Shown here in pieces: positions 11,759 to 22,175 of a DNA stretch of 61,707 nt (within the stretch, counting starts at the first letter, position 1; every line of letters begins with the position of its first letter). The notes beneath the pieces are model-generated. The model had not been told where the DNA came from and did no database searches. It was given only the letters and a program-made list of their open reading frames with translations. A program made the position numbers and the translations under genes. Origin of the DNA: Hymenoscyphus infarciens (lineage: Eukaryota; Ascomycota; Leotiomycetes; Helotiales; Helotiaceae); the NCBI GenBank assembly GCA_001414345.1, contig LLCB01000330.1:1-61707 (forward strand), written 5' to 3'.

Positions 11759-12399
11759 TCATCCAGCCAAAGCTTTCCGAATCAGCTCATTACTCGAATC
11801 GGACATGGGAATTTGCAACGCCAATTCGTGGCCCTTCTCGCTCATCTTGCCCCACGTTTTTCGTAATATCGTAATGATCTTCGCCTCGTCGTGCTCCTTT
11901 TCAAACGCCTCGAATTGATCATCCAGAAAGACCAAGCAGGCGACATCTTCTAGTATTTGTGTCTCTTCATTCTTCTTCAAATCCTCCTTTCTTATCAGCC
12001 GAGCGACGTCTTCTGCCTCCTCTGCCGTGAAATTGCACCCAATGCATATCGCCGCTGCCAATTCTGCTTGCCTCTTCTTCAAGAATGTCCGCCAATTCAA
12101 GTATCCCGGCTTCGTCATGGGGTAGGAGCTGCGTGGTATTTCCCATCGACGGAAATGTTGGGCTCGGATTGCGACTTTGACGGTGGGAGAGGCGTCGGGT
12201 GCGCGAAGGGAGAGGTAATGTGTCATCTGCCTGGCGTAGTGCAGTTCGTAGGGAACATCTTGGCCGTCGACAATTGAGATTCTGGGATCTTGGGCTGGAA
12301 GTTTGTGAGTAAGCTGGCATCGCTTGGGTAACTGTCAAGTAACCAACCATGTGCTTCGTCGATTAGGGAGATGGCAGCTTCGTAGTTGGTTGCTGCCAT
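11759..12399 (-). CDS. DUF4202 family protein
   Basis: Two exons: 12399-12348 and 12294-11759, with a 53-bp intron (12347-12295) that starts GTTGGT, ends CCAG and has a CTTAC branch-like site near its 3' end. Splicing joins LIDEAH to AQDPRISIVDGQDVPYE and gives 195 residues. Family features seen are the N-terminal IDEAHAQDP, RAQHFRRWEIPRSSYPMT, FLKKRQAE, EDVACLVFLDDQFEAFE and C-terminal TWGKMSEKGHELAL. DUF4202 proteins occur widely in fungi and some bacteria; their reaction is not established, although the His/Asp/Glu-rich conserved blocks look like an all-helical metal-dependent enzyme (inference). Length matches the family. The splice site was chosen because it restores the conserved AHAQDP junction. 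It is transcribed in the same direction as its neighbours, with its own promoter space. Confidence 0.9.
12295..12347 (-). other. Intron of the DUF4202 gene
   Basis: GT...AG, 53 bp, phase 1. The reading frame through it would miss the conserved segment, so removal is well supported. Confidence 0.85.
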
Positions 12400-12814
12400 T
12401 TTGGATATATTAGGGCTGTGGGGTATTTGGTAATCGACCGACGTATTTTTTGAAAGAGAGTGGATAGCAATTGAGCTAGAAGTTTTGCATAGCAGGGAAG
12501 GTTGACAGTGGAATTCCAAGGAAATGGGTGTCACTATAATTACCCCGCATGTTGAATATAGCTATCACGTGACCTCCCCAGATTGGCGACCCGGACGTTT
12601 TTTCAAACTTATAGCTCTGCCAGGTAAATTGGTCGCTTTCTTCTCACGGACTTGGGGAAAGGAAGGAAGGACTCTATTGGAACAAGGTTTGGATGGAATT
12701 AATTTGACTCTCAACGAGTTGGGGTATCTACTTAAGGAAATTCATAGGAAAATTCGTGTTCCTGGACTCGTTCTGCTGGTGGTACAATGGTCACACCCGA
12801 AGTCCACGGTCCTC

Positions 12815-13430
12815 TCACTTCTTTCCTCCTCCAAACATGCCACCAATATATCCCCCTGCTCCCTTCACACCATCCACTGCTCCACCACCCACAGTTTGTG
12901 CACCGCCAGCAACACCTTGTCCCACGTTCTTTGCACCCTCTCCAACTCCACCAAGCGGCCCATAACTTCCCTGGTCGTCTTTCCCCCCACGCTCTGCTCG
13001 GTTGATTCCTTCTTTCGAAGCCAGGTTGCCAATGGGAGCAAGGAATCCATTCTCACCGACCTGGTTCCCGACGAGATTGTGTACGTCATCTTGGAGTTGG
13101 TCGACTTGATCGATGCCTGTTACTTTGCTCTTGTTGAGTGTGTCTGTTCTTCTTGTTAGTATTCATATTTCACAGCACAGATATAACTGTGGAGAGAGCT
13201 TGCTTACCTTTCGTGGCATAGCTGGCTTTGTTATCCCCCTTGCCAAACCACCGCAAGTATTGGTCTTCGATCCATGGCATCCATTTCTCGTATTGGTCAT
13301 TGTATACGGAGGTAGCCCATTCGCGGTATGTTTGCTTCTTCTTCTGTTCCTCGGGAAGGTTGTTGTACATTTGTTGTTTTTGCTCCTCTGAAGGCTGGGC
13401 CATTCCCGTTGCGTTCTTCAAGCTATCCAT
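12815..13430 (-). CDS. Conserved fungal protein of unknown function, 183 residues
   Basis: Two exons: 13430-13208 and 13143-12815. The 64-bp intron (13207-13144) begins GTAAGC, has ACTAAC as branch site and ends ACAG. The N-terminal half is charged: EEQKQQMYNNLPEEQKKKQTY, then YEKWMPWIEDQYLRWFGKGD. After KASYATKDTLNKSKVTGIDQ comes VHNLVGNQVGENGFLAPIGN and a long Gly-rich tail ending GGYIGGMFGGGKK. No signal peptide, membrane segment or catalytic motif is visible. I remember similar proteins in many filamentous ascomycetes, with the IEDxYLRWFGKGDNKASY block and the Gly-rich tail, but no established role. The hydrophilic Gly-rich end resembles stress-type proteins only in composition. It lies about 415 bp upstream of the DUF4202 start on the same strand. 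Confidence 0.88.
13144..13207 (-). other. Intron of the 183-residue conserved protein gene
   Basis: GTAAGC donor, ACTAAC branch site 10-15 bases before the ACAG acceptor, 64 bp, phase 1. A textbook short fungal intron. Confidence 0.92.
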
Positions 13431-14470
13431 CGTGATGAAGTTGGTGTTTGCGAGGTTCTTGTTTTACGATTTCGACAATACAGATGAAGGGTTAGAGAAT
13501 TGTTGATATGGAATTGCTGTCAGAAAAGGTTGAGATCATCGAGTCACTTATACATCACTCTATAAACCAAAACAGGTGACTACATGGTGACGCCACAGCC
13601 AGAAGGGAGGCGTGGCTGGATGACGTCGAAGGCTCCGTGGGCTCGTAGCAAATGATGAGCCTGCTGGGATTGAAAACCAGGTTTTGTCGTTTCACGGCAG
13701 GGGGTTTCCTGACCCCACCAATCGTTCATATCCTCTTCCCCACCATTTCACATGTAGAATATCACGATGAGGAAGCAGATGCGATGGACACTTGATCGTG
13801 TTTCACATTCAATGTTCTATTTGATGCCTGGCTGCTTTTCCGGGTTTTGCGGGGGCTTTTGGTTCCCCCGCGATGGACAACAAAAATGGAAGAAGTCAGT
13901 TCTACTCCCCATGTTCATTTCTAGTAATTAGATTGTACAGTACGAGCATTGTAGATAGGGTATTTACTTGATTTTTAGAAAGTTAGAATACTAGTAGCGT
14001 GCGCCATTTACACTCGCTTTTTAAACTTTACTAGGTGAGCTCGCGATGGACGGCAGTTAAAACGCCAGGTTCGCACACGCCTACCTATCCTTCGTTGTTC
14101 CAACCTTTTAAAGCGATTTAAGCAAATCATACTGGATTGCTTCGAGACTATCAACACAGGTGTTTGGGACCACCAAGTTCCCGAGTAGTTTAACTCTGCT
14201 GAAAAGTTGGGTTATTTATTTACTGCCGCTTTTGATGTCCATCAGGAGGGGGGGTTTTGCTGCTGTATTCTTTCTCGAGCCTCATTTCATTTCACGACAT
14301 GGGAACTGGAAGGCAAACAGTTGTTTTTAAGTGTTTTTATCGATTGTGTAGTCTCAACCCTCTTTTCTCTCCAACGTTCAGCCGCCTCCCCCCCTCTCAA
14401 GTATAACCTTCAGCTCCCTCGCTCTTTTCCACGCACCCCCGGTGTCTCGATTCCTCCCATATGCGTTTGA
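13431..14470. other. Intergenic region, promoter side of the 183-residue gene
   Basis: About 1 kb of mixed composition. It contains a perfect short hairpin near 13853-13871 (GGGGGCTTTTGGTTCCCCC) and pyrimidine-rich stretches at 14350-14450. Those face the 3' end of the broken DUF3176 gene, so they are not obviously a promoter. The plus-strand open frames here have no family resemblance. Confidence 0.4.
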
Positions 14471-17132
14471 CTAGAATGGCTGAGTGCACACATGGCTGCA
14501 AGGGGCAAGGATTTTAACATCCCAACGGAAAATGACGCAGAGCACTTCCAGCACGGCAAGATAGGAAAGCCAAGCCCATCGGATCTGAACGAACGTTTGC
14601 GCCGTAAACTTTGCGGTATGAAGGCTGGGCCTTCTGCTGGAACACGCGGCTGCGAATACTGCTTCTCGTTAGCAGTTTGGGAGGTCGTTCAAGCAGAAAA
14701 AACTTACGAATTAGTTACTTAGTCACAATTCCGATTCCTTCGAATCCGTATTTTTCCAGTTCGGAAAGCGTTGCTTTGCTGGACTCCGTGCTGGAAGTTT
14801 TGCCAGCAGCCATATCCATAGCCGTGAAGATGGCAAGTGCTGCATCGGTATTAGCCCGCAGAGGGCTCAATATATATGAGGTCCGTCGTATGCATAGCTT
14901 CCGATGGAATAATTCCCGGACCAAGAATCCTTGAAATAACTTCGTATTCCTTGTTTCGATCGTGTAATCTGTACTATCGTTGTTGCCGTGGAGAATCAGG
15001 TTGCCTTCTATCGGAGGAACATCGAGTGTTTCTGGTGTCCTCAAATCAAGAGTTCCGGTGGTTGAAATGACTTGGTGGGATGGAGAGGTGATGTTTGTTG
15101 TCGCTTTACCGTTTACCACATCCGTGGAATAAGTGTTCATACACCAATGGAAGACAACTTCCGCCGCTCGATAGGCTACCGTGATGTTCGCGTAAGATTC
15201 GCCTGCGGATTACTTGTGCGGTGGTATATATATAGCCCAGAAATTCGAGATATAGTAATCTTAGATGTTAGGTAAGTTGGTAAAAACCAATGAGTCCGAT
15301 CCGCTACCGTATTCTGGAGCCAAGAGTCCTACGGCTACGTCTCCCAGCTTCTGTTGCACACCTTTCGGTAATGATGCGCTTACCATTGGGGGTTCCATAA
15401 ACGAATGGTTGATTTTGAGAGGATCGGAGACCGTGAGCCATTCAGTGGCATTTGAGACTAGAGTGCATACACTCAATGAGCTATATTTTGGCCATGTGCA
15501 GTTTCCAGTGGAAGCTGTGAGCTCCAATTGGGACTGATGTGTTTGGCGAGGAGAACATGCCGTTGAGCATGGAGTGCTTTGTTGCTTGTGGCTCATCCAC
15601 TTGGGACCCGTCAGTCACAGAGTAAATTTACGAACGGTATTTCTTACAGTGCTCATTGAAAGCGACACAGTCAAAGTAGAGCAAGCTTCGCAGGGAATTT
15701 GAAATTGCATTCCCCCCAGAAGAAACTGATTGGGAGGGTAGGGCGTCCCGTATATACCAAAAGCCGGAATCGACTAAATCGTAAATCGTAAATCGCAAAT
15801 TGTAAATTGTAAATTACAAAAGTTAAGAGATATAGTAAATCTTAAACTATATTATCCTATTCTCTTACTCTCTTACACTCTTATACTCTTGTACTCTTAC
15901 ACTCTTATACTCTTGTACTCTTGCTCTCTTGCTCTCTTGCTCTCTTACTCTCTTATCCTATTCTTCTATATAGTACGTATACTAAGAGAGTATAGGAGAG
16001 AGTGGGAGAAGAATAAGAGTAAGGTAAGTAAAAGAGAGAGTTAGAGGTAAGGAGGTAAGTAAACATTCTAGGGGAAGGTTTTTCCTAGTATAGGTAAGGG
16101 GAGTTTAAAGTAAACATTCCTCTTACTCCTCTCTCCTCCCTCTTCTCTTCTTTCTTTTTCTTCTCTCTTATTTATCTAAAAACAATAGGAAGAATATAAT
16201 ACAAGCGTTAGGTAATAGAGAGTAAGTATACGATAGCGAGGAGGCGCTTTTACTACTATATATATATAATTATTATTCTCTCTCTCTATCCTCTAATTAA
16301 TTACTATAGATAGTCTTAATATAGAGAGGGAGGGAGGGGGGAGAAGGAGTGAGAAGAAGAGAGAGAGAACTTAAATTAAAAAGATATTATATTTTATAGT
16401 TATAAAAAGTACGATTTACGATTTGCGATTTACGATTTACGATTTAGTCGTTTCCGACTTTTGGTACATACGGGATGCCGTAGTGGGGTACACAATAACT
16501 TGCTGCGTACTTTGAGATTGAAATCAGCAAATGACTTTTTAACAGATAGTGGAAAAATGGAAAAGAGACATACAGCGGCACAGTAGCGATGCACAAAATT
16601 GAGACAAGCGCACCTATACTTGCTAAATATCTGAACTCGATGTTCGCAATCCATAGAAATTTCCTTTCTTAGAATGACACCTACCTCCCCTTAGACTTCC
16701 TAATCAGCTTGCAACCCCCCAAGAAACCCCCTGCTGGCTTCATCATAAAATCCCCCAACGGTCTTTCTTCCTTCACAAACCAACTCCACATCAACCGACC
16801 AATCGACTCGGCGACCGGCACCGGCAAAGCAGCATTTGCAACGACTGTCAGTAGAACTAGGTAAGAATTGAGCGTGATGTTATATGGCCAATTGGGAAGC
16901 GGGCGATTGTTGAATGGAGTTAACAAAACCACGATTCCTACGAAAGCGAACAAACACTGAAGTGGACACCAGATTTTATTTAGCAACCAGTCTGGAGAGA
17001 AGCCACCCCAGGTTGATCGCGTGCGAGTCAGTTTTGGTGCTGTGAAGTCCTGCTCTGGGGAGATAGGATTGGTTTTTGGTTGTGGTTCTATGCTTGCTTT
17101 TGCTCATCTCTCGGTGGAGGTGTTGTTGCCAT
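14471..17132 (-). pseudogene. DUF3176 membrane protein gene, disrupted
   Basis: Pieces of a DUF3176 protein follow in order on the minus strand but in changing frames. The N-terminal part (about 17080-16681) has two membrane segments, LNSYLVLLTVVANAALPVPV and ESIGRLMWSWF. A third segment, YLASIGALVSILCIATVPLY, lies near 16640-16580. After the inserted element comes the family hallmark TGNCTWPKYSSLSVCTLVSN (about 15515-15455), then AAEVVFHWCMNTYSTDVVNG near 15160-15100. The last membrane segment, FVQIRWAWLSYLAVLEVLCV followed by IFRWDVKILA, is near 14590-14500. DUF3176 proteins are fungal multi-pass membrane proteins of unknown role. In-frame stops, frameshifts and a 740-bp insertion make this copy non-functional. 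A plus-strand frame at 14492-14722 is only its shadow. Confidence 0.8.
15741..16480. mobile_element. TA-flanked inverted-repeat element (Tc1/mariner-type MITE) inside the DUF3176 pseudogene
   Basis: 740 bp between TA dinucleotides (15739-15740 and 16481-16482). The left end is GGGCGTCCCGTATATACCAA; the reverse complement of the right end is CGGCATCCCGTATGTACCAA. Both continue to CTAAATCGTAAATCGTAAAT, so the inverted repeat is about 65 bp. The inside is non-coding, with CTCTTAYA-type near-tandem words at 15860-15960 and purine runs near 16320-16370. TA duplication and long ends without a gene suggest a non-autonomous Tc1/mariner-superfamily element. Its ends break the DUF3176 sequence at both edges. 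Confidence 0.85.
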
Positions 17133-17340
17133 ATTGGGGGTATTCCGTTTCCCCTCCGGGAATGGGGTTAGAACTCTGGTCTGCGATGGTATTGATTTTC
17201 GAGGTATGAGATTGCGATACTGTGAGGATAAAGAGTCTTGAGAGTGTTGTTCCACCATCGCAAATTATTAACCGAAAAGACCGTAGCTTCCTAAATAAAC
17301 ACGCAAAACGAATCTAAAGTTGGAAAAACCGCCCTTCATA

Positions 17341-17935
17341 CGCATCCTGACTGTACTAAACTCTAAAAACGACTAAATCGTAAATTGTAAATCGTAAAAG
17401 AGTCACTTTTTTAGGGAGTAGTGGAGGAAGAATCTCGTATTGTTTCTCTATCGCTCTTACTTTAATACTGATTATTTTAGGTCGTTAAGTTACTGCCTTG
17501 ATGTCGCCACCCTTTCCTTGTATCCTTGCTTTTATACGCTCTCTAAGAAATGAAGGAATAAAGAAGAAGAAAAAGGAAAGGGGGAGGTAAGGGGGCTAAT
17601 GAATAATTAGTAGTTATGTTATAATATAACCTTTTAGCCTTTTAAGGAAAGGGCTGGAAATTAAGCGAGAAGTAAACATATTCCCCTACCCTACCTTTGC
17701 CCGTCCCTCCTTCCTCTTCCTTCTTCTACTTCTAAGTTACCAAAAAAGAATAAGAGGAGAGAAGAGAGAAGGAGCTAGAGTAGATGGATAAGAGAGGAGA
17801 TAGTGTAATAGAGAGAGATGGTAAATTTAGGTCGATTTAACTAGTAGCTCAAATATATTATTACCTCTTTTTGTATTTTATGATTTATGATTTACGATTT
17901 AGTTGTTTTTGGAGTTTGATGTGTTTAGGAGGCCG
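17341..17935. mobile_element. Second TA-flanked inverted-repeat element of the same group
   Basis: 595 bp with TA at 17339-17340 and 17936-17937. The left end is CGCATCCTGACTGTACTAAA; the reverse complement of the right end is CGGCCTCCTAAACACATCAA. Both then run into CTMYAAAAACRACTAAATCG. The subterminal CTAAATCGTAAATYGTAAAT motif is shared with the 15741-16480 element, so the two are relatives with diverged outermost bases. No coding frame inside. It lies about 200 bp upstream of the DUF3176 start. Confidence 0.8.
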
Positions 17936-19679
17936 TACTTAGAACTAAACGCCACGAAATGTCAAAACGTAAAAAAAATGGCTCTAACGTAAAGAATTAA
18001 AGTTTGGGCGATATATGAGTATTTAAAAGTTCTATGTCTATATACTTACTGTACGTAATGTAGCCCTGCCACAAGCAGACCCATACTACCAAGTGTTAGA
18101 AAGCGCTTGGTTGGGTTGGATAGGCGCAAAGAAATATCACGAACGAAGAATTATCATTGGTCAACTCCTTGGAAATAGCCCCTAATGCTTAAACGAGATT
18201 TTGGGGGCTACACTTTATAGTCATCCAATAATTTTATGCTTGCGATTCCCCTCTAGATACGAGAATCTTTACGTGAAAATACGGTTTCACGTTTCACAAG
18301 TTTAAAGATGCGGCCGATGGCAAGGGGGATGTTTACTCTATCATGTACCAAATGGTGTAGGAACTTGTGACTAGTCAATAGTAGAACACCTCTCCTCTGC
18401 CCCTTCTATTGTTCAGCAGAGACTCGATAATCGATTACATTATCATAAAGGCACGAATTGTTAAGATTATACTATCTTTGTTGTTCTAGAGGAGATGGAA
18501 CAGTCGTAGAAGTGTAAGTAGTTCGAGATAGAGTCACGAAGTCCTACAGTCGTCTCTAGTAATGCACCTAGGAAACACCTCAAGGCATCTTCTCGCACGT
18601 GTATAACAAACAGTGTTAATTCCAAGATTCAACTACCAAAGATTTGTTAAAATGTAGGCTTTCGAAGAGAAGCTTCAATTATCCTACCTCTCTAAATTTC
18701 TCAAGATCCCGGCAGCTAATAACTTCATTACTTCTCTGATAACAAGCTACGTTCTACACAACCGGCCCACAATACCCAGAACCTCTCCCCTGCTTATGCA
18801 AGCCTCTGATTGACTTTGCAGTTCTGTTGTTGGTTCGCTAGCTGATTCTCTAGGAATTTCAAACCAACGAGGTAAAACAAGTTGCTCGGTTTTCGGGACA
18901 TCCTTTCTCTAACAGCCGTGAGAGCGCAATTTTATAGCTTGAAAGCTCGTTCCTAGTCATTGAAACATAAGAGCAAAGCATAAACGGGAATGGGATATCG
19001 TCTCCGAGGTGTTATTGGAAATACTTTGAAGTTAGAGAGAAAGTCTGCTCCTCGGCAGTTCATTATTAACTGCGGTTTCCCCCTCAGCTAGACAGTTTCA
19101 AAAAGAAACTATCGGCGAAGAAGTACTTTCAGCAGAGCTCTTATGAGATGACTAGTCAACTTGACTTTATTAAAGAGGAGTGGATTTCAAGATGCGCCGC
19201 GTAATTTTGGGTTGGCAAGGTGCTGGTTTCATGGTTTATGGTTTATGTTCAACTTCTTTGCTGAGTCGAAATTTTAACAAATTCGTCCCACAAGCTCCTT
19301 GGTATAGTAAACTCTCAAGCGTCGGCAAGTGTGGGTACACCCTGAGATTGGAAGAGAGGAAAACGAGGTCACGTGAACACGAATGCGATTCGCGCCTTCC
19401 ATTTTCATACGACAACTTGAACTGGTCGTTCTTTCCCTTGGAAGATAAGAACCCAAACCCAGCACCGCACAGCAGCTTCCGTGTCGGGTCCCGAGGTGTT
19501 GCCTGGCTTTTGGTGCGTTGCACAACTCCAATTCTGCTCAACACCATCACAACAACTCCACATCAACTGCAACTGCAGCTGTTTCCTCCATCGTGTCAGT
19601 ACCCATCTTATCTCCTTTCAAGTTCTACAATACTGACAAACTTCAAAGCTGCCACTCAATCCGCAGAAGATACAAAGCG
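17936..19679. other. Long upstream region of the 2EXR gene
   Basis: About 1.7 kb without a supported gene. It holds the 212-bp element at 18348-18559. From about 19500 onward there are CA-rich and pyrimidine-rich tracts (CAACACCATCACAACAACTC, TTTCCTCCATCG) that look like a fungal 5' leader. A long frame in 19180-19740 lacks an ATG at its start and any family resemblance. Confidence 0.45.
18348..18559. mobile_element. 212-bp TA-flanked MITE, better preserved copy
   Basis: TA at 18346-18347 and 18560-18561. The ends pair as GTGTAGGAACTTGTGACTAG versus (reverse complement) CTGTAGGACTTCGTGACTCT, with CTAGAGAC at the outer right end. A homologue of the same length, 212 bp, is at 30266-30477 inside the AT-rich block, with its C/G positions largely converted to T/A. 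Non-coding. Confidence 0.75.
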
Positions 19680-21047
19680 ATGGATCCAGACGGCTGGTTG
19701 TTTCCGCAATGGATGCGACTTCCCCTCGAGATTCGATTGATGATATGGCGCGCAACAATCGAACCACGAATTGTTCCCATGGAGGCGATAGAACTGAAGG
19801 CGACAGCATTGGAATTGTGTCTACGGCGACTTGGTTGGGACCAAGGGTTCCCCGCGCAAGAGTTGGAGGAATCCATTGCTACAGCAAAAAAAGGCCTTGC
19901 ACAACTGAAGAACTGTCCACCCATGACCTGGACTCCAGGATCAGGAAAGAGTTACAACGAGGCAACTCTGGCACGACAAGTTAAACAGGCTATCAAGTTC
20001 CTTCGAGCCGGGGTGGACGCCACTGGAACACCCGTCAAGCATATCGATCTTCAAAAGCTTGCATTCGCTTTCCTAGACAACGGCGTATCTCTCGAGTACC
20101 TGCGGCCCCTACTTGGTTTTCCTGAGCGAACATGCAACCCCGATATCGAAATTCTTGAAATTCTAGTCAATTACGTGCCAGATGGCATCCACAAGAGGTT
20201 TCAGTTCGGCAGCACTCTCTATCCGTTCAATCCCAAGCAAGGAGCGCTGAATGAACACCACAGCAGAGACGTTGCTTTCCTACAAGCTCCTTTCCGGGTC
20301 CTTGGATCTCCTCTCGACCCACCGTCGATCCTCGCAGCCTGCCGCGAGTCACGTAGTGTTGCATTAAAGAATTACCAACTAGCATTTACGTCTGATGTTC
20401 TCTTTGGAACTTATTTTAACTTCGAGAACGATACTTTGTATTTCGGGCATGAGCAACGCAGAAACTTCAAACCAGTTCCTGTGCCCATTTCTTCAAGGGT
20501 CGCCAATTGGCTCCGTCGGCCCAACAGATCGTTAATGGCAGCTCTGGCGTCAACCGCAGACACTGAAAAGGTCAAGAGCGTGGCGATGCAAGTCAATCCC
20601 AGCTATCTTGCCCCCAATTTTGGTCCAAAATTCCTTACGTATCCAGCATCTCTCAATTCTGAGGTGATTGTGTTGTTTGGTGTATTTCCCAGCACCGAGA
20701 GGGTTACTGTTGTTGTTCAGCAGACTGGAACAACAAGTGAACCTCTTCTTTTCGTTGAACCGATGGATTTCGAGAAAGCCTTGTCGCACTACAAAACGTC
20801 ACTATCCACACTTGATGGCTTTCGGGAGAACGTAGAAACCTTTTACGTGAAGGAAGAAGTGTACAAGGGCCACCTGGATGAGAAATATTTGGAACAAAGA
20901 TTTGACGGAGAGTTGCCGAAATTCGAATACAAGTTTGCAGTATCGATTGACCTCCAGAAGAAACTCGAGAAGCTTATTATGGCCTGGAGTACTCGAACGT
21001 CCAATTTTAAATGGACCTTGAAGCGGAACGTTGCGAAGCAGACATAG
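19680..21047 (+). CDS. 2EXR-domain protein
   Basis: Intronless, 455 residues from the ATG at 19680. The frame extends upstream but without another ATG, so this start is the best supported. Residues 7-33 (LFPQWMRLPLEIRLMIWRAT, then IEPRIV) match the first half of the 2EXR domain, an F-box-like fungal module (FPxFxxLPxEIRxxIW). The second half is at 214-256, with PPSILAACRESRSVALKNYQ then FNFENDTLYFG. An insert of about 180 residues separates the halves, which is common in the family. The remainder, to a basic C-terminus, has no recognised domain. 2EXR proteins are numerous in filamentous ascomycetes and largely uncharacterised; a role in protein-protein contact resembling F-box proteins is speculation. 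No signal peptide or membrane segment. Confidence 0.9.
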   Translation: MDPDGWLFPQWMRLPLEIRLMIWRATIEPRIVPMEAIELKATALELCLRRLGWDQGFPAQELEESIATAKKGLAQLKNCPPMTWTPGSGKSYNEATLARQVKQAIKFLRAGVDATGTPVKHIDLQKLAFAFLDNGVSLEYLRPLLGFPERTCNPDIEILEILVNYVPDGIHKRFQFGSTLYPFNPKQGALNEHHSRDVAFLQAPFRVLGSPLDPPSILAACRESRSVALKNYQLAFTSDVLFGTYFNFENDTLYFGHEQRRNFKPVPVPISSRVANWLRRPNRSLMAALASTADTEKVKSVAMQVNPSYLAPNFGPKFLTYPASLNSEVIVLFGVFPSTERVTVVVQQTGTTSEPLLFVEPMDFEKALSHYKTSLSTLDGFRENVETFYVKEEVYKGHLDEKYLEQRFDGELPKFEYKFAVSIDLQKKLEKLIMAWSTRTSNFKWTLKRNVAKQT

Positions 21048-21644
21048 TAGTGTCGGAATATTTTCAAATGAGGCGGAAAATAGCTGCTAAATGTCATGAT
21101 CGCTCATCTTAGGGCAGTTGGTGTCCTCTGTCAATTTCTCACAGAACAAATTGCTTTTCTTACATGCTAGATTTGAGATTTGCCGGGCTTAGAAGTGTAA
21201 GAAGAGGAAATTAACAACAATTTGCTACAAAATTTCTAAGTGATAAGTCTAATACAGTGAGTTGCGAGTTAAGCTTGAATTTGCTCACTTTTTTTGTAAT
21301 CCGAGCTTTTTTTCTTTTTAAAGCTTTCTCTCTCTTTTCTTTAGAAGACAGAAAATAAAAGTACTCTAAAAGAGACGAGGCCTAGCTAGAAAAAAGCGCT
21401 ATATCTAGTTATCTCTCTCTTCTATCTTACTTATTAATTTAAAGTAAGTATAATAAAAGTAAACTAAAAAATAGATAATTCTTAAAAAAAACCCTTTTTT
21501 GAAAAAAATTTCACTACCTCTATAAGGTCGATAAGGTACGCTAAGACCTTATAAAAATTAAGACAGATATAAAATTGTCTGTTTTTGTTATATAAAGTTT
21601 ATAAAGTGAGATACGAAGACTTAACATCTATACGTAGTATATAA

Positions 21645-22175
21645 TAGCACGAAATATATACTACTACTAAAGAGGTATATAGGAGTACGTTCGAGACAGA
21701 ATAACATACGTAAATACTAGGCTCTAATTATAACGGCACGAAATATATACAACTATAGTAGAGGTATATAGGAGTGCGTATAGTAGATAAAAGAAAATAA
21801 TAACTGTCTCTCTTCTATACTAAATATAAACGTTTATATATAAGAGGTTAGAAGCTTCTAAGTTCTAATAATAATAATAACCGAGCCCTGTCTAATATAG
21901 CTAATACTAAATAATAAGAGCTGAAAAGCTAAATATATAACCTCTAAACCTTTAGAAAGCTAAATATATAATATCTAAACCTTAATCCCTTTTATATATA
22001 AATGTTAAATATTAATACTTTTAGTACTTTACTTATATAAGTATTAGTTATTTATAATCTCGGCTCTAGATGTATTAGAGGTATTAGTAGTGCTTAGAGG
22101 TATTAGTAGTTTTATAAATGCTAATAATTTAGAATAGTACTATTATATAATAATCTAGGATAGTATACTATTTTA
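21645..22175 (-). repeat. Left LTR copy of the Gypsy-like element
   Basis: From about 21738 this matches 29675-30150 nearly base for base, apart from C/T and G/A differences. Shared words include GAAATATATAYAACTATAGT, AGAGGTTAGAAGCTTCTAAG and GGTATTAGTAGTRCTTAGAG. The first 95 bp (21645-21740) look like a partial duplicate of the following segment. Confidence 0.75.

Noticed and set aside
12524..13159. Long plus-strand frame of 211 codons
   Set aside because: It overlaps antisense the second exon of the 183-residue conserved gene, whose introns and conserved blocks are clear.
14492..14722. Plus-strand ATG frame of 76 codons
   Set aside because: The minus strand encodes the last membrane segment of the DUF3176 remnant here; the plus frame is its shadow.
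19518..19679. N-terminal extension of the 2EXR protein
   Set aside because: The first codon would be TTG and the segment is low-complexity; the first ATG in frame is at 19680.
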